Positions 8,171-15,977 of a DNA stretch of 64,000 bases are shown piece after piece. Positions within the stretch are counted from its first letter, which is position 1. Every line of letters begins with the position of its first letter. A model generated the notes under the pieces. That model was not told where the DNA came from. It saw only the letters and a program-made list of their open reading frames with translations, and made no database searches. The position numbers and the translations under genes are program-made. Source of the stretch: Acidobacteriota bacterium (GTDB lineage: Bacteria; Acidobacteriota; Aminicenantia; Aminicenantales; Saccharicenantaceae); the NCBI GenBank assembly GCA_029569255.1, contig JAKQUO010000048.1, positions 81,055 through 145,054 of the forward strand, in the 5' to 3' direction.

Positions 8171-9166
8171 TCACGCCGCCGTCCCGCCGGCGACGCGCCG
8201 GACGGCCCGGATGTCGCGCCTGACCCGGCCTTCGCAGACGGCCGGCCAGCGGTCCCGCGGCAGGGGAGAGAGCTTGCCCGCGTCGCGGAGAGACCGTGTC
8301 CGGGCCGCGAGCCCGAGGAGCCGGACGAGCTCGGGGACCGCGAGGTCGGGGAAGCGGGCCAGGAACTCCGGGTCGTGGACGGGGATCCGGAAATCGCCGC
8401 CGTGGTCCTCGACCGTCAGGGCGATGCCGGGATGGGCGGCGCCGAGGGCCTCGATGATCGCGGCCAGGTCGACGACGCCCTTGCCGGCCTCGGCGGTGAA
8501 GGACACGAAGCCGTCCTCCGTGAGCAGGAGCCCGCCGTCCTTGATGTGGGTCGTCACGGTCCAGGGGAGGAGGCGGCGCGCCGCCAGGACGGGGTCCTCG
8601 AGCATGGTCAGGAGGTTCATGGTGTCGAGGCAGACGCCCAGGTACTCGCCGGGGGCCGCGTCGCACATGTCGAAGAGGCGGAGGAGCTCGAACGAGGTGA
8701 ACTCGAAGTGGGTCTCGATGGCCAGGACGACGCCGAAGTCGCGGAGCATCGGCCTCTGGGCCCGCAGGGCCGCGGCCGCGGCCCGGAGGAACTCGTCCGT
8801 CGACGGAGACTCCTTCCGCCAGCGCATCAGGCCGCCCGAGCAGGACCGGACCGTGGCCGCGCCGGCGTGGAAGGCCTGCTCGGCCGCCCGGCGGTTCGTG
8901 GCCGCGATGTCCCTGGGCCCGCCCGTGGCGAGATCGAGGGGGATGTGCTCGCCGCCGCCCCACTCGACGTAGAGGCGGTTCTCCTCGGCGAAGCTGCGGA
9001 CCTCGCGGAGGAAGGTCTTGTCCACGGCCGTCCCCGGCGGGACGTTGATCTCGGAGAACTGGACCCCGTCGGCCTCGTTGAGCACCGCCCACTCGAGGAG
9101 CTCGAAGGGGCTGAGGTCGAGGGGCTTGAGGCTGTAGCTGTCGACGCCGACCTTGAATTCTCTCAT
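8171..9166 (-). CDS. sugar phosphate isomerase/epimerase-like TIM-barrel protein
   Basis: Starting at ATG 9166 (MREFKVGVDSYSLKP), the 331-residue product fits the xylose isomerase-like TIM-barrel (AP-endonuclease 2) superfamily. It shows GVQFSE near the start, an early glutamate strand (LYVEWGGGEH), VLAIETHFEFTS, GVCLDTMN, THIKDGG and LTVEDHGGD, all consistent with metal-binding acidic and histidine residues of that fold. The ORF-track extension to 9787 crosses a repeat and the divergent gene and is rejected. It heads the four-gene minus-strand operon. A TATGAT -10-like box preceded by TGN lies at 9186-9191. Confidence 0.8.
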   Translation of the reverse strand: MREFKVGVDSYSLKPLDLSPFELLEWAVLNEADGVQFSEINVPPGTAVDKTFLREVRSFAEENRLYVEWGGGEHIPLDLATGGPRDIAATNRRAAEQAFHAGAATVRSCSGGLMRWRKESPSTDEFLRAAAAALRAQRPMLRDFGVVLAIETHFEFTSFELLRLFDMCDAAPGEYLGVCLDTMNLLTMLEDPVLAARRLLPWTVTTHIKDGGLLLTEDGFVSFTAEAGKGVVDLAAIIEALGAAHPGIALTVEDHGGDFRIPVHDPEFLARFPDLAVPELVRLLGLAARTRSLRDAGKLSPLPRDRWPAVCEGRVRRDIRAVRRVAGGTAA

Positions 9167-9225
9167 GGCCCCGTCCGGCGGCCTTATCATATCAGCAAGG
9201 CCCGCCTCTTGAACAGCCCCGGGCC

Positions 9226-9348
9226 GAGGCGCGTGTCGGGACATGTACCGCCCCGGTACGTGTCCCGCATGTCTGAACGGCGACACGTACCGGGAGGACA
9301 TGTCCCCGTTTGCCGGCCCATCCGACCCACACAACATGGAAGAGAACC
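9226..9348. repeat. family C palindromic element, left-truncated copy
   Basis: Two adjacent near-palindromes fill this intergenic stretch. The first (9237-9267) reads CGGGACATGTACCG, then its near-inverse around CCC; a second lies at about 9279-9308. The right end ACCCACACAACATGGAAG matches, inverted, the terminal repeat of the copy at 30834-30977. A core of about 40 bases starting GAGGCGCGTGTCGGG is shared with that copy. No matching left terminus is found here, so this copy looks truncated. Confidence 0.75.
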
Positions 9349-9399
9349 TGCTTCCCCGGCGCGCCGCCCCGCGCCGCTCCGCGGTGCGGCCGGGACGTC

Positions 9400-9428
9400 T
9401 TGCAAACGCGGCCTGGTTGGGATATCCT
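9400..9428 (+). promoter_or_regulatory. candidate promoter for the beta-barrel gene
   Basis: TTGCAA (9400-9405), a 17-base spacer and TATCCT (9423-9428) lie just before the GTG start at 9438. Transcription would begin within a few bases of the start codon, leaving no room for a ribosome-binding site. Inferred from sequence only. Confidence 0.4.
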
Positions 9429-9437
9429 CTCGTAATC

Positions 9438-10154
9438 GTGAAGAAGGCGGCGCGCGCGCTCACGCTCATGCTGGCTGTCCTGGCCGCGTCCGGCGGCGGA
9501 GCCTGGGCCCAGTCCTCGATCGTCGGCCAGATCGCCGGCGACACGGCGGCCTCGGAGAAGCTCAACTTCGGGCTGAAGTTCGGCTTCGACTGCGGCCGGC
9601 TCCGGGGCCTCGGCCAGGGCGACCGGCTGGGCGCCTTCAGCTTCGGCCTGGCGGCCAGGATCAAGCTGGGCCCGAGGCTCTTCCTGACTCCCGAGCTCGG
9701 CCTGTTCTCGCGCAAAGGGGCGACCGGGATCCCGTTCGTCACGACCGGCGACCCGGCCCTCGACCCCATCTTCGCCGATCCGGCCAAGTCGGCCGTCGTC
9801 CTGGATTACCTGGAGGCCCCGGTCCGGCTCATGTACCGGCTCGGGCGCTTCGAGCTCGGCGGCGGCCTTTTCGCCGGCGCCCTGACCTCGGCCGGCGAGC
9901 GCTTCCGGGCCGAGCCCGGGACGGGCCGGGAGCTCCTCCACGTCCGCGACGCCGCGGCGTCCTTCAAGAAAGCCAACTACGGGGTCCTCCTCGAGGCCGC
10001 CTGGATCATCACCATGCCGCGCCGCGGGGCGGGGCTCATCTTCCACGTCCGCTATCAGGGGGGGCTGGCCGATATCGCCAGGGACCCGGCCGGGGCCGGT
10101 CCGGTCCGGACGGAGGGCTTCCAGATCGCCCTCAGCTTCCCCTTCATCCGCTGA
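9438..10154 (+). CDS. secreted outer-membrane beta-barrel-like protein
   Basis: I take GTG 9438 as the start because a signal peptide follows directly (ALTLMLAVLAASGGGAWAQ) and the upstream frame runs through repeat sequence. The mature part of about 215 residues alternates short amphipathic strands (LNFGLKFGFDCG, AFSFGLAARIKLG, FELGGGLFAGALT) and ends in ALSFPFIR. This looks like an eight-strand outer-membrane barrel of the PorT/OmpA-like type. No specific family is recognised. The corrinoid protein gene begins 16 bases downstream. Confidence 0.6.
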   Translation: MKKAARALTLMLAVLAASGGGAWAQSSIVGQIAGDTAASEKLNFGLKFGFDCGRLRGLGQGDRLGAFSFGLAARIKLGPRLFLTPELGLFSRKGATGIPFVTTGDPALDPIFADPAKSAVVLDYLEAPVRLMYRLGRFELGGGLFAGALTSAGERFRAEPGTGRELLHVRDAAASFKKANYGVLLEAAWIITMPRRGAGLIFHVRYQGGLADIARDPAGAGPVRTEGFQIALSFPFIR

Positions 10155-10170
10155 CCCGAGGAGGACCGAG

Positions 10171-10797
10171 ATGCTCGCCGCCATGCAGGAGGCCCTGATC
10201 GCGGGGAAGAAGGCCGAGGTCGAATCGCTCGTCGACGGGGCCCTGGCCGGAGGTGTCGCCGCGGCCCGGATCCTGGACGAAGGGCTCATCCCCGGCATGG
10301 AGCGCCTCGGCGAGCAGTTCAAGAGGAACGAGGTCTTCATCCCCGAGGTCCTGGTCGCCGCCCGGGCCATGCAGGCCGGGCTGGCCAAGCTCGAGCCGCA
10401 CTTGGCCAAGGCCGGGGTCAAGCCCCGCGGCATCGTCGTCATCGGCACGGTCAAGGGCGACCTCCACGACATCGGCAAGAACCTCGTGGCCATGATGCTC
10501 CGCGGCAACGGCTTCAAGATCGTCGATCTCGGCGTCGACGTCGCGCCCGAAAAGTACCTCGACGCGGCCCGGGCCAGCGGCGCCGGGGCCATCGCCCTCT
10601 CGGCCCTGCTGACGACGACCATGGTCCAGATGAAGAACGTCGTCGAGGCCGTGAAGAAGGCCGGCCTGGCCGTCCCCGTGGTCGTCGGCGGGGCCCCCGT
10701 CACCCGCGACTACGCCGACCGGATCGGGGCCGACGGCTTCGCCCCCGACGCCGCCTCGGCCGTCGAAGAGATCGGCCGGATCATCGCCGCCCGATGA
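10171..10797 (+). CDS. corrinoid (B12-binding) protein of a methyltransferase system
   Basis: The 208-residue protein has an N-terminal four-helix cap domain (residues 1-85) and a cobalamin-binding Rossmann domain. The latter shows GDLHDIGKN, the DxHxxG motif with the lower-ligand histidine, then SALLTTTM and GGAPVT. This is the MtaC/MtbC/MttC layout. It carries the methyl group between a substrate methyltransferase and tetrahydrofolate or another acceptor. The next gene overlaps it by four bases and encodes a UroD-family methyltransferase, the usual partner. No reductive activator (RACo) or MtrH-like gene lies in the window. Confidence 0.9.
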   Translation: MLAAMQEALIAGKKAEVESLVDGALAGGVAAARILDEGLIPGMERLGEQFKRNEVFIPEVLVAARAMQAGLAKLEPHLAKAGVKPRGIVVIGTVKGDLHDIGKNLVAMMLRGNGFKIVDLGVDVAPEKYLDAARASGAGAIALSALLTTTMVQMKNVVEAVKKAGLAVPVVVGGAPVTRDYADRIGADGFAPDAASAVEEIGRIIAAR

Positions 10798-11810
10798 CCT
10801 CGCGCGAGCTCGTCGTCGACACCCTCGAGTTCCGCGGCCCGGCCCGCGTCCCCCGCCAGCTCTGGACCCTGCCCTGGGCCGAGATGACCTGGCCGGCGGA
10901 GCTGGCCGCGCTCCGGGCGCGCTTCCCCGACGACATCGTCAGCTCGCCGGCCTTCCTGCGGGAGCCGCCGCGGACGGAGGGCGAGGAGTACGAGCCGGGG
11001 GTCTTCGTCGACGAGTGGGGCTGCCGCTTCGAGAACGCGCAGAGGGGCATCATCGGCCAGGTCAAGGAGCCCCGGCTCCGGGACTGGTCCGGCCTCGACG
11101 GGCTCCGCGTCCCCCGGGAGCGGCTGACCGTCGATCTCGCCGAGGTCGACGGCTTCTGCGCCGCCTCGGGCGCTTTCGTCCTGGCCAAGACGGGGGCCCG
11201 GCCGTTCGAGCTTCTCCAGTCCCTGCGCGGCCCGGAGAACCTCTACGTCGACCTGGCCGAGCGGCCCAAGGGCCTCTTCCGCCTGATCGATGCGGTCCAC
11301 GCCTTTTTCAGGGAGGAGATGGAGCTCTGGGCCTCGACCGAGGTCGACGCCCTCGTCTTCGCCGACGATTGGGGCGGGCAGACGGGGCTGCTCGTCGCGC
11401 CGGGCCTGTGGCGCGAGCTCTTCAAGCCGCTCTACCGGGAGTACGTCGAGATCGCCCACCGCAACGGCAAGTACGCCTTCATGCACTCCGACGGCCATAT
11501 CGCCGCCATCCTGCCGGACCTCGTCGAGATCGGCCTCGACGCCCTCAACGCCCAGATCTTCTGCATGGACGTGGCCGAGATCGGCCGCCGCTTCGCCGGG
11601 AAGCTCACCTTCTGGGGCGAGGTCGACCGCCAGCGGCTGCTGCCCTCCGGCACCCCGGCCGAGGTCGCCGCGGCGGTCGGGGAGGTCCACCGGGCCCTCT
11701 GGCGCGGGGGCGGGGCGATCGCCCAGTGCGAGTTCGGCCCCGGGGCCCGGCCGGAGAACGTGGCCGCGGTCTTCGAGGCCTGGGAGGCTTTGACCCGACC
11801 GGCGATGTGA
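10794..11810 (+). CDS. uroporphyrinogen decarboxylase-family (MtaA-type) methyltransferase
   Basis: The 338 residues match the UroD/MtaA/CmuA TIM-barrel family. FADDWGGQTGLLV and MHSDGHIAAILPDLVEIGLDALN supply the HxD-type and later Cys/Glu positions used for zinc in methylcobamide methyltransferases (NAQIFCMD, QCEFGPG). It is translationally coupled (ATGA) to the corrinoid protein gene. I therefore read it as methyl transfer to or from the corrinoid protein, not heme synthesis. Substrate unknown; methoxylated compounds or methylamines are possibilities. Confidence 0.8.
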   Translation: MTSRELVVDTLEFRGPARVPRQLWTLPWAEMTWPAELAALRARFPDDIVSSPAFLREPPRTEGEEYEPGVFVDEWGCRFENAQRGIIGQVKEPRLRDWSGLDGLRVPRERLTVDLAEVDGFCAASGAFVLAKTGARPFELLQSLRGPENLYVDLAERPKGLFRLIDAVHAFFREEMELWASTEVDALVFADDWGGQTGLLVAPGLWRELFKPLYREYVEIAHRNGKYAFMHSDGHIAAILPDLVEIGLDALNAQIFCMDVAEIGRRFAGKLTFWGEVDRQRLLPSGTPAEVAAAVGEVHRALWRGGGAIAQCEFGPGARPENVAAVFEAWEALTRPAM

Positions 11811-11816
11811 TATAAT
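11790..11816 (+). promoter_or_regulatory. promoter for the CBM9-like gene
   Basis: TTGACC at 11790-11795 and TATAAT at 11811-11816 are separated by 15 bases, with TGA directly before the -10 box (extended -10). It overlaps the 3' end of the methyltransferase gene and gives a leader of about 45 bases before the ATG at 11869. Confidence 0.6.
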
Positions 11817-11868
11817 CGGAACGGAACTGTGTCATAGCAAGCGGGCCTTGCGGCCCGAGGAGGTCGTA

Positions 11869-12774
11869 ATGAAAAGGATGCTCATCGCTCTCACGGCCGC
11901 AGCGCTCGCGGGCGCTCTGGCGGCGGCCCCCGCCGCGGCGGCGGATGTTCAGAAGGTCCAGAGCATCTGGCAGGCCGCGCCCATGACCATCGACGGCGTC
12001 GCCCAGGAGTGGGACACTTCCGAGCCCGTCACGGACGACGGCTCCGGGGTCCAGTACGCCCTGAGGAACGACGGCCGCAACCTCTACATCATCATGGTCT
12101 TCCGCGCCCCCCAGCCCGGCTCGGGCTCGCGCGTCTCCTCCAAGTCGACCCTCGATTACACGGGCATGAAGATCTACTTCGCCGCCGGGGGCAAGAAGGC
12201 CAAGGACCACGGCGTCCTCTTCCAGAAGAAGCAGTACACGGCCGAGGCCCTCATCGCCAACATGGAGAAGCGGGGCCAGGCCGTGAGCGAGGCCGAGAAG
12301 GCCGAGATCCGCAAGAAGCCGACCCACATCGTTTTCACCGAGGAGGTCATCAGGCCGAAGAAGGCCCCCGCCGCCGTCGAGCTCGCGGGCGGACAGATCG
12401 ACTCGCCGATGTACCGGCAGATCGACAAGGGCCCCCTGACCGTCTGCGAGTTCCGCGTTCCCCTCGCCTTGATCCGGGCGGCCGGCGGCGCGCGGTCGGG
12501 CGACCCGATCATGTCCGGCGACCCGATCATGCTCGGCTTCGAGTGGGGCGGCATAACCCAGCAGATCATGCGCGACATGATGGCCGGCCGGGCCGACCAG
12601 AGCGTCAGCGCCAGAGACCGGGGCGTTTCAGCCGAAGGCGGCTGGCGGGACTCCAGCGGCGATTCGGGCGGCGAGATCGGGGGCATGGGCGGCGGGGTCG
12701 GCGAGATGGGCCGCAGCTCCCGTTACCCGAAGCACTCCTTCTGGGTCGCGGCCGCCCTGGCGGCGGGAAACTGA
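11869..12774 (+). CDS. secreted CBM9-like domain protein
   Basis: The start at ATG 11869 follows GAGGAGGTCGTA and precedes a clear signal peptide ending AAAPAAAA. The 301-residue protein opens with MTIDGVAQEWDTS...YALRNDGRNLYIIMVF, the first strands of family-9 carbohydrate-binding-like domains, as in the large barrel protein at 39768. The C-terminal third is Ser/Gly-rich (GGEIGGMGGGVGEMG). A tandem GDPIMSGDPIM repeat sits near residue 218. It is probably periplasmic or surface-exposed; ligand unknown. Confidence 0.65.
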   Translation: MKRMLIALTAAALAGALAAAPAAAADVQKVQSIWQAAPMTIDGVAQEWDTSEPVTDDGSGVQYALRNDGRNLYIIMVFRAPQPGSGSRVSSKSTLDYTGMKIYFAAGGKKAKDHGVLFQKKQYTAEALIANMEKRGQAVSEAEKAEIRKKPTHIVFTEEVIRPKKAPAAVELAGGQIDSPMYRQIDKGPLTVCEFRVPLALIRAAGGARSGDPIMSGDPIMLGFEWGGITQQIMRDMMAGRADQSVSARDRGVSAEGGWRDSSGDSGGEIGGMGGGVGEMGRSSRYPKHSFWVAAALAAGN

Positions 12775-12778
12775 CAGA

Positions 12779-13684
12779 TCAGGGGTTGGCCGCGAGCCAG
12801 GCCCCGGCGAAGGCCAGGGCCACGGCCAGCGCTTTCCAGCCCGTCAGCCGCTCGCGCAGGAAGATCGCGGCGATGACGACGATGAAGATCGAATTGAGCT
12901 GGCTGAGGATCGCCGCGACCGAGGCCGGGGCGTACTTCATCCCGCCCGTCCACAGGAGCAGGGAGAGGTAGGAGCCGAAGAAGGCCGCGGGGACCAGGGC
13001 TTTCCAGTTGCGGCGGTCGAAGAGCGGGCCGACGACGGCCCTTCTCGACTTGAGGGCCGGGACGAGAAGGGCCAGGGCGGCCGTCCCCCCGGCCATCCTG
13101 ACGAGCGTGGCCCAGTAGACCGAGACCGTTCCCAGCACCGGCTTGACCATGACGATCCCCAGCGCCGTGAAGAACATGGCCGCGACGCCGTAGGCGATGC
13201 CGGCGGCGAGCTCCCGGGGATCGAGCTTCTCGGCCTTCCCCTCTTTCGAGACCGTCAGGACCGCCGAGACGACGAGCCCGGCCCCGGCGAGCTGGATGAG
13301 CGTCAGGCGCTCGCCGAGAAAGGCGAACGACAAGACGATGACGAAGGGGCTGTAGAAGCAGTCGACGACGGCCGTCAGGCTGGCCCCGAGCCGGTTGAGG
13401 GCGTTGAAGAAGAGCGTGTCGGAGACGGCGATGCCGAGGACGCCGCTCAGGACGAGAAGGCCCGTCGTCGCGGCCGGGACGGCCGGCGCGAGCGGCTCCC
13501 CGAGGAGAACGAGCGTCGGGACGAGCAGGGCCAATCCGAGGACGTTCTTGCCCAGGTTCAGGGCGACGGGGTGGACCGTGCGGCCGCTGACGCGGAAGAG
13601 GACGACGGCCACGGCCCAGGCGAGGCCCGAGGCCAGGGCGAGCGACTCGCCGAGGAAGCGGACGGAGGACGGCTGTCCGGACAT
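12779..13684 (-). CDS. EamA/DMT-family transporter
   Basis: From ATG 13684 (MSGQPSSVRF) the product has 301 residues and ten hydrophobic helices arranged as two EamA repeats. Typical segments are GLAWAVAVVLFRVSG, FFNALNRLGASLTAVV and SYLSLLLWTGGMKYAPASVAAILSQ. This is the drug/metabolite transporter family, exporting or importing an unknown small metabolite. The ORF-track start at 13723 would lie upstream of the likely transcription start. The promoter position suggests an mRNA with almost no leader. Confidence 0.85.
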   Translation of the reverse strand: MSGQPSSVRFLGESLALASGLAWAVAVVLFRVSGRTVHPVALNLGKNVLGLALLVPTLVLLGEPLAPAVPAATTGLLVLSGVLGIAVSDTLFFNALNRLGASLTAVVDCFYSPFVIVLSFAFLGERLTLIQLAGAGLVVSAVLTVSKEGKAEKLDPRELAAGIAYGVAAMFFTALGIVMVKPVLGTVSVYWATLVRMAGGTAALALLVPALKSRRAVVGPLFDRRNWKALVPAAFFGSYLSLLLWTGGMKYAPASVAAILSQLNSIFIVVIAAIFLRERLTGWKALAVALAFAGAWLAANP

Positions 13685-13693
13685 GGGCTCCCA

Positions 13694-13723
13694 CCTATAG
13701 CAGAGTCGCCCGGGGGGCGTCAA
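13694..13723 (-). promoter_or_regulatory. promoter for the EamA transporter, nearly leaderless
   Basis: On the minus strand TTGACG (13723-13718), an 18-base spacer and TATAGG (13699-13694) are followed ten bases later by the ATG at 13684. No ribosome-binding site fits between the expected transcription start and the ATG. Confidence 0.55.
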
Positions 13724-13772
13724 TGAGCGCCGGCCCGGGATCCCCGGGCCCGGAAGGCCGGGGGGGTTAGCC

Positions 13773-13841
13773 TTCAGGGGTGAGAAAAGTCATCGGAATA
13801 TCACCCCTGAAATAGCCTCGCGCGATGATTTCGGGGGTGAG
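13773..13841 (+). promoter_or_regulatory. three alternating TCACCCCTGAA boxes upstream of the PEP-CTERM gene
   Basis: TTCAGGGGTGAG (13773-13784), TCACCCCTGAAAT (13801-13813) and GATTTCGGGGGTGAG (13827-13841) are the same box in alternating orientation, with centres about 28 bases apart. They lie 30-100 bases before the small PEP-CTERM gene. Adjacent boxes could form hairpins or be operator sites for a dimeric regulator. The regulator is unknown. Confidence 0.5.
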
Positions 13842-13873
13842 GCGCCGGCCTACGATGGCGGCGGAGGACATCC

Positions 13874-14107
13874 ATGAAAAAAGCGGCAGGGATCCTTGGC
13901 ATGGGATTGGCGGGCGCGTCGTTGCTGGCCTGGGTCGCGTCTTCGGCCGCCGGGGCTTCGCTCGAAGGCCCGCGCCGGGGAGGCGGCAGGAACAGGCCCG
14001 GGAATCCGACCTACTCGGTCGCCGAGCCCGCCTCGGTCGCCCTTCTCGGGGCCGGGCTGGTCGTCCTGGGCCTCTACGCCAAGAAGAAGAACGGCAAGAA
14101 GAGCTGA
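13874..14107 (+). CDS. small PEP-CTERM sorting-domain protein
   Basis: The 77-residue protein consists of a signal peptide (GMGLAGASLLAWVASSAAGA), about 25 residues rich in Arg, Gly and Asn, and a C-terminal tail AEPASVALLGAGLVVLGLYAKKK. That tail is a PEP motif, one hydrophobic helix and a basic end, the architecture of PEP-CTERM exosortase substrates. Almost nothing remains for a functional domain between the two signals. No exosortase gene is in this window, so its processing enzyme must lie elsewhere. A strong terminator follows. Confidence 0.8.
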   Translation: MKKAAGILGMGLAGASLLAWVASSAAGASLEGPRRGGGRNRPGNPTYSVAEPASVALLGAGLVVLGLYAKKKNGKKS

Positions 14108-14170
14108 GCCCCGAGCCCGGCCGGTCTCGCGGGGCGGCCGGCTGAAGGCTCGTCAACTCCCTCTCCTCCT

Positions 14171-14207
14171 GGGGGGTCGTTTCTCCGAACGCCCCCCCCT
14201 TTTTTTC
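14171..14207 (+). terminator. rho-independent terminator after the PEP-CTERM gene
   Basis: GGGGGG with CGTT pairs with AACG and CCCCCC across a short loop (one bulged T), followed by a run of seven T residues. This is a textbook intrinsic terminator about 65 bases after the stop codon. Confidence 0.75.
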
Positions 14208-14231
14208 TCCGCGGCGAATCCCGGCCCCGGT

Positions 14232-14261
14232 TTGACCGGCGTCGCGGGGGCGTGCTATAAC
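14232..14261 (+). promoter_or_regulatory. promoter for the C69 dipeptidase gene
   Basis: TTGACC (14232-14237), 18 bases and TATAAC (14256-14261) with a TGC just before the -10 box. The ATG at 14282 follows a GGAGGAG ribosome-binding site. Confidence 0.6.
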
Positions 14262-14281
14262 CGCCCCGGAGGAGACGCGCG

Positions 14282-15874
14282 ATGAGCAAACCGAGAACCC
14301 TGTCCTTTCTCGTCCTCGGGCTGGCCGTCCTGGCCCTGTCGTTCCCGCCGCCCTCCCCGGCGCCGGGCGCCCCGGCGGACGCGCCTCCCGGCTTCGACTC
14401 GTGCACGAGCATCCTGGTCGGGCGGGGGGCCTCCGTCGACGGCTCGACCATGACCTCCCACTCGTGCGATTCCGGGACCGACCGGACCTGGATGGCCATC
14501 GTCCCCAACGCCCGGCACAAGCCGGGGGAGACGGCCAAGGTCTATCACGAGTCCAAGCGGACCAAGGGCCCCAACGACCCCGACCGCCTGGAGACGGGCG
14601 AGATCCCCCAGGTGGCCGAGACCTACGCCTACCTCGACGCCGCCTACCCGATCATGAACGAGCACCAGCTGGCCATCGGCGAGACGACCATCGGCAGCCG
14701 CCGCGAGCTCGTGAGCGACAAGGGCCTCATCGACGCGCCCGAGCTCTACCGCCTGGTCCTCGAGCGGGCCCGGACGGCCCGCGAGGCCATCCGCGTCGCC
14801 GACGAGCTGACCAGGGCCCACGGCTACAACGACTGGGGCGAGTGCCTCACCTTCGCCGACCCCAGGGAGGTCTGGCACTTCGAGATCCACGGCCCGGGCA
14901 AGGGCCGGATCGGGGCGGTCTGGGCGGCCCAGCGCGTCCCCGACGACGAGATCGGCGTCTCGGCCAACGCCGGGCGCATCCGCGAGATCGACCTGGCCAA
15001 CCCCGAGTTCTTCATGGCCTCGGGGAACGTCCACGCGCTGGCCGAGGAGATGGGCTTCTGGTCCAAGGCGAGCGGAAAGCCCTTCGAGTTCTGCTATGCC
15101 TACAATCCGGACTCCCGGACGAGCCTGTACTGCCGCCGACGCGAGTGGCGGGTGCTGAGCCTGCTCGCCCCCTCGCTCCGGCTCAATCCCGAGTCCGAGA
15201 ATTTCCCCTTCTCGGTCAAGCCCGAGAAGAAGGTCGGCGTCGCCGACGTCCTGGCCATCTTCCGCGACACCTACGCCGGGACCGAGTACGACATGACCCG
15301 GACGCTGACCGCGGTCAACCGCAAGGGGGAGACGGTCAAGAGCCCCGTGGCGACGCCGTTCATGAACGCCGACACGCTGGCCCTCTTCCGCCTGAAGCGG
15401 GAGCGGACGATCTGCTCGCCGGCCGCGACCTACCTCCAGGTCACCCAGTCGCGCGAGGGGCTGCCCGGCCCGATCGGCGGCGTCGTCTGGCTCGGCTACG
15501 ACAACCCGGCCGCGACGCCCCACGTGCCCATCTACATCGGCATCGCCCAAATGCCGGCCTCTTACATGGTCGACGGCCGCTGGGCCTTCAGCCGGGACTG
15601 CGCCTGGTGGGCCTTCCGGACCGTCAGCCGGCTGGCCAACTTCCGCTGGCAGGAGATGTCGCAGGACGTCCAGAAGGTCTGGAAGGGGATCGAGGACAAG
15701 GCCTTCGCCGGCCAGGCCGCGTTCGAGGCGGAGGCCCTGGCCCTCTACAAGAAGGACCCCCGCAAGGCCCGCGACCTCCTGACGAAATACTCGCACGACC
15801 TGGCCAACGGCGCCGTCGCCGCCTACTGGAAGCTCCTCGACGACCTCTGGCTCAAGTACTCCGGGTCCTTCTGA
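14282..15874 (+). CDS. secreted C69-family (PepD/U34-type) dipeptidase
   Basis: The 530-residue protein has a signal peptide (LVLGLAVLALSFPPPSPAPG), then FDSCTSILVGRGASVDGSTM. In that segment Cys becomes the N-terminal nucleophile in the Ntn-hydrolase fold of C69 peptidases. Further family features are EHQLAIGETTIGSRRELV and HGYNDWGECLTFADPREVWHFEI. It probably cleaves dipeptides in the periplasm. Its TGA stop is fused to the first repeat copy (TGATGGGGGACA), and the sodium symporter that starts inside the next copy may import the released products. Confidence 0.85.
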   Translation: MSKPRTLSFLVLGLAVLALSFPPPSPAPGAPADAPPGFDSCTSILVGRGASVDGSTMTSHSCDSGTDRTWMAIVPNARHKPGETAKVYHESKRTKGPNDPDRLETGEIPQVAETYAYLDAAYPIMNEHQLAIGETTIGSRRELVSDKGLIDAPELYRLVLERARTAREAIRVADELTRAHGYNDWGECLTFADPREVWHFEIHGPGKGRIGAVWAAQRVPDDEIGVSANAGRIREIDLANPEFFMASGNVHALAEEMGFWSKASGKPFEFCYAYNPDSRTSLYCRRREWRVLSLLAPSLRLNPESENFPFSVKPEKKVGVADVLAIFRDTYAGTEYDMTRTLTAVNRKGETVKSPVATPFMNADTLALFRLKRERTICSPAATYLQVTQSREGLPGPIGGVVWLGYDNPAATPHVPIYIGIAQMPASYMVDGRWAFSRDCAWWAFRTVSRLANFRWQEMSQDVQKVWKGIEDKAFAGQAAFEAEALALYKKDPRKARDLLTKYSHDLANGAVAAYWKLLDDLWLKYSGSF

Positions 15875-15977
15875 TGGGGGACATGATACCCGTTTCCCCA
15901 TTTCGGGCGGATCTGATGCCGCGTGGCGAACGGACAGTAGAGAAGGAATAGGGAAACGGGTATCGTGTCCCCCATTT
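15874..15977. repeat. family A repeat pair 1 (between C69 dipeptidase and symporter)
   Basis: A reverse unit (ATGGGGGACATGATACC, 15874-15899) faces a forward unit (GGGTATCGTGTCCCCCATT, 15951-15977) across about 50 bases of unrelated DNA. The arms can pair over about 25 bases with one G-T position. The left arm overlaps the dipeptidase stop codon; the right arm contains the GTG start codon of the symporter. Confidence 0.9.

Noticed and set aside
8171-9787. Long version of the isomerase-like ORF reaching 9787
   Set aside because: The extension crosses a family C repeat and the start of the divergent beta-barrel gene; family homology begins at ATG 9166.
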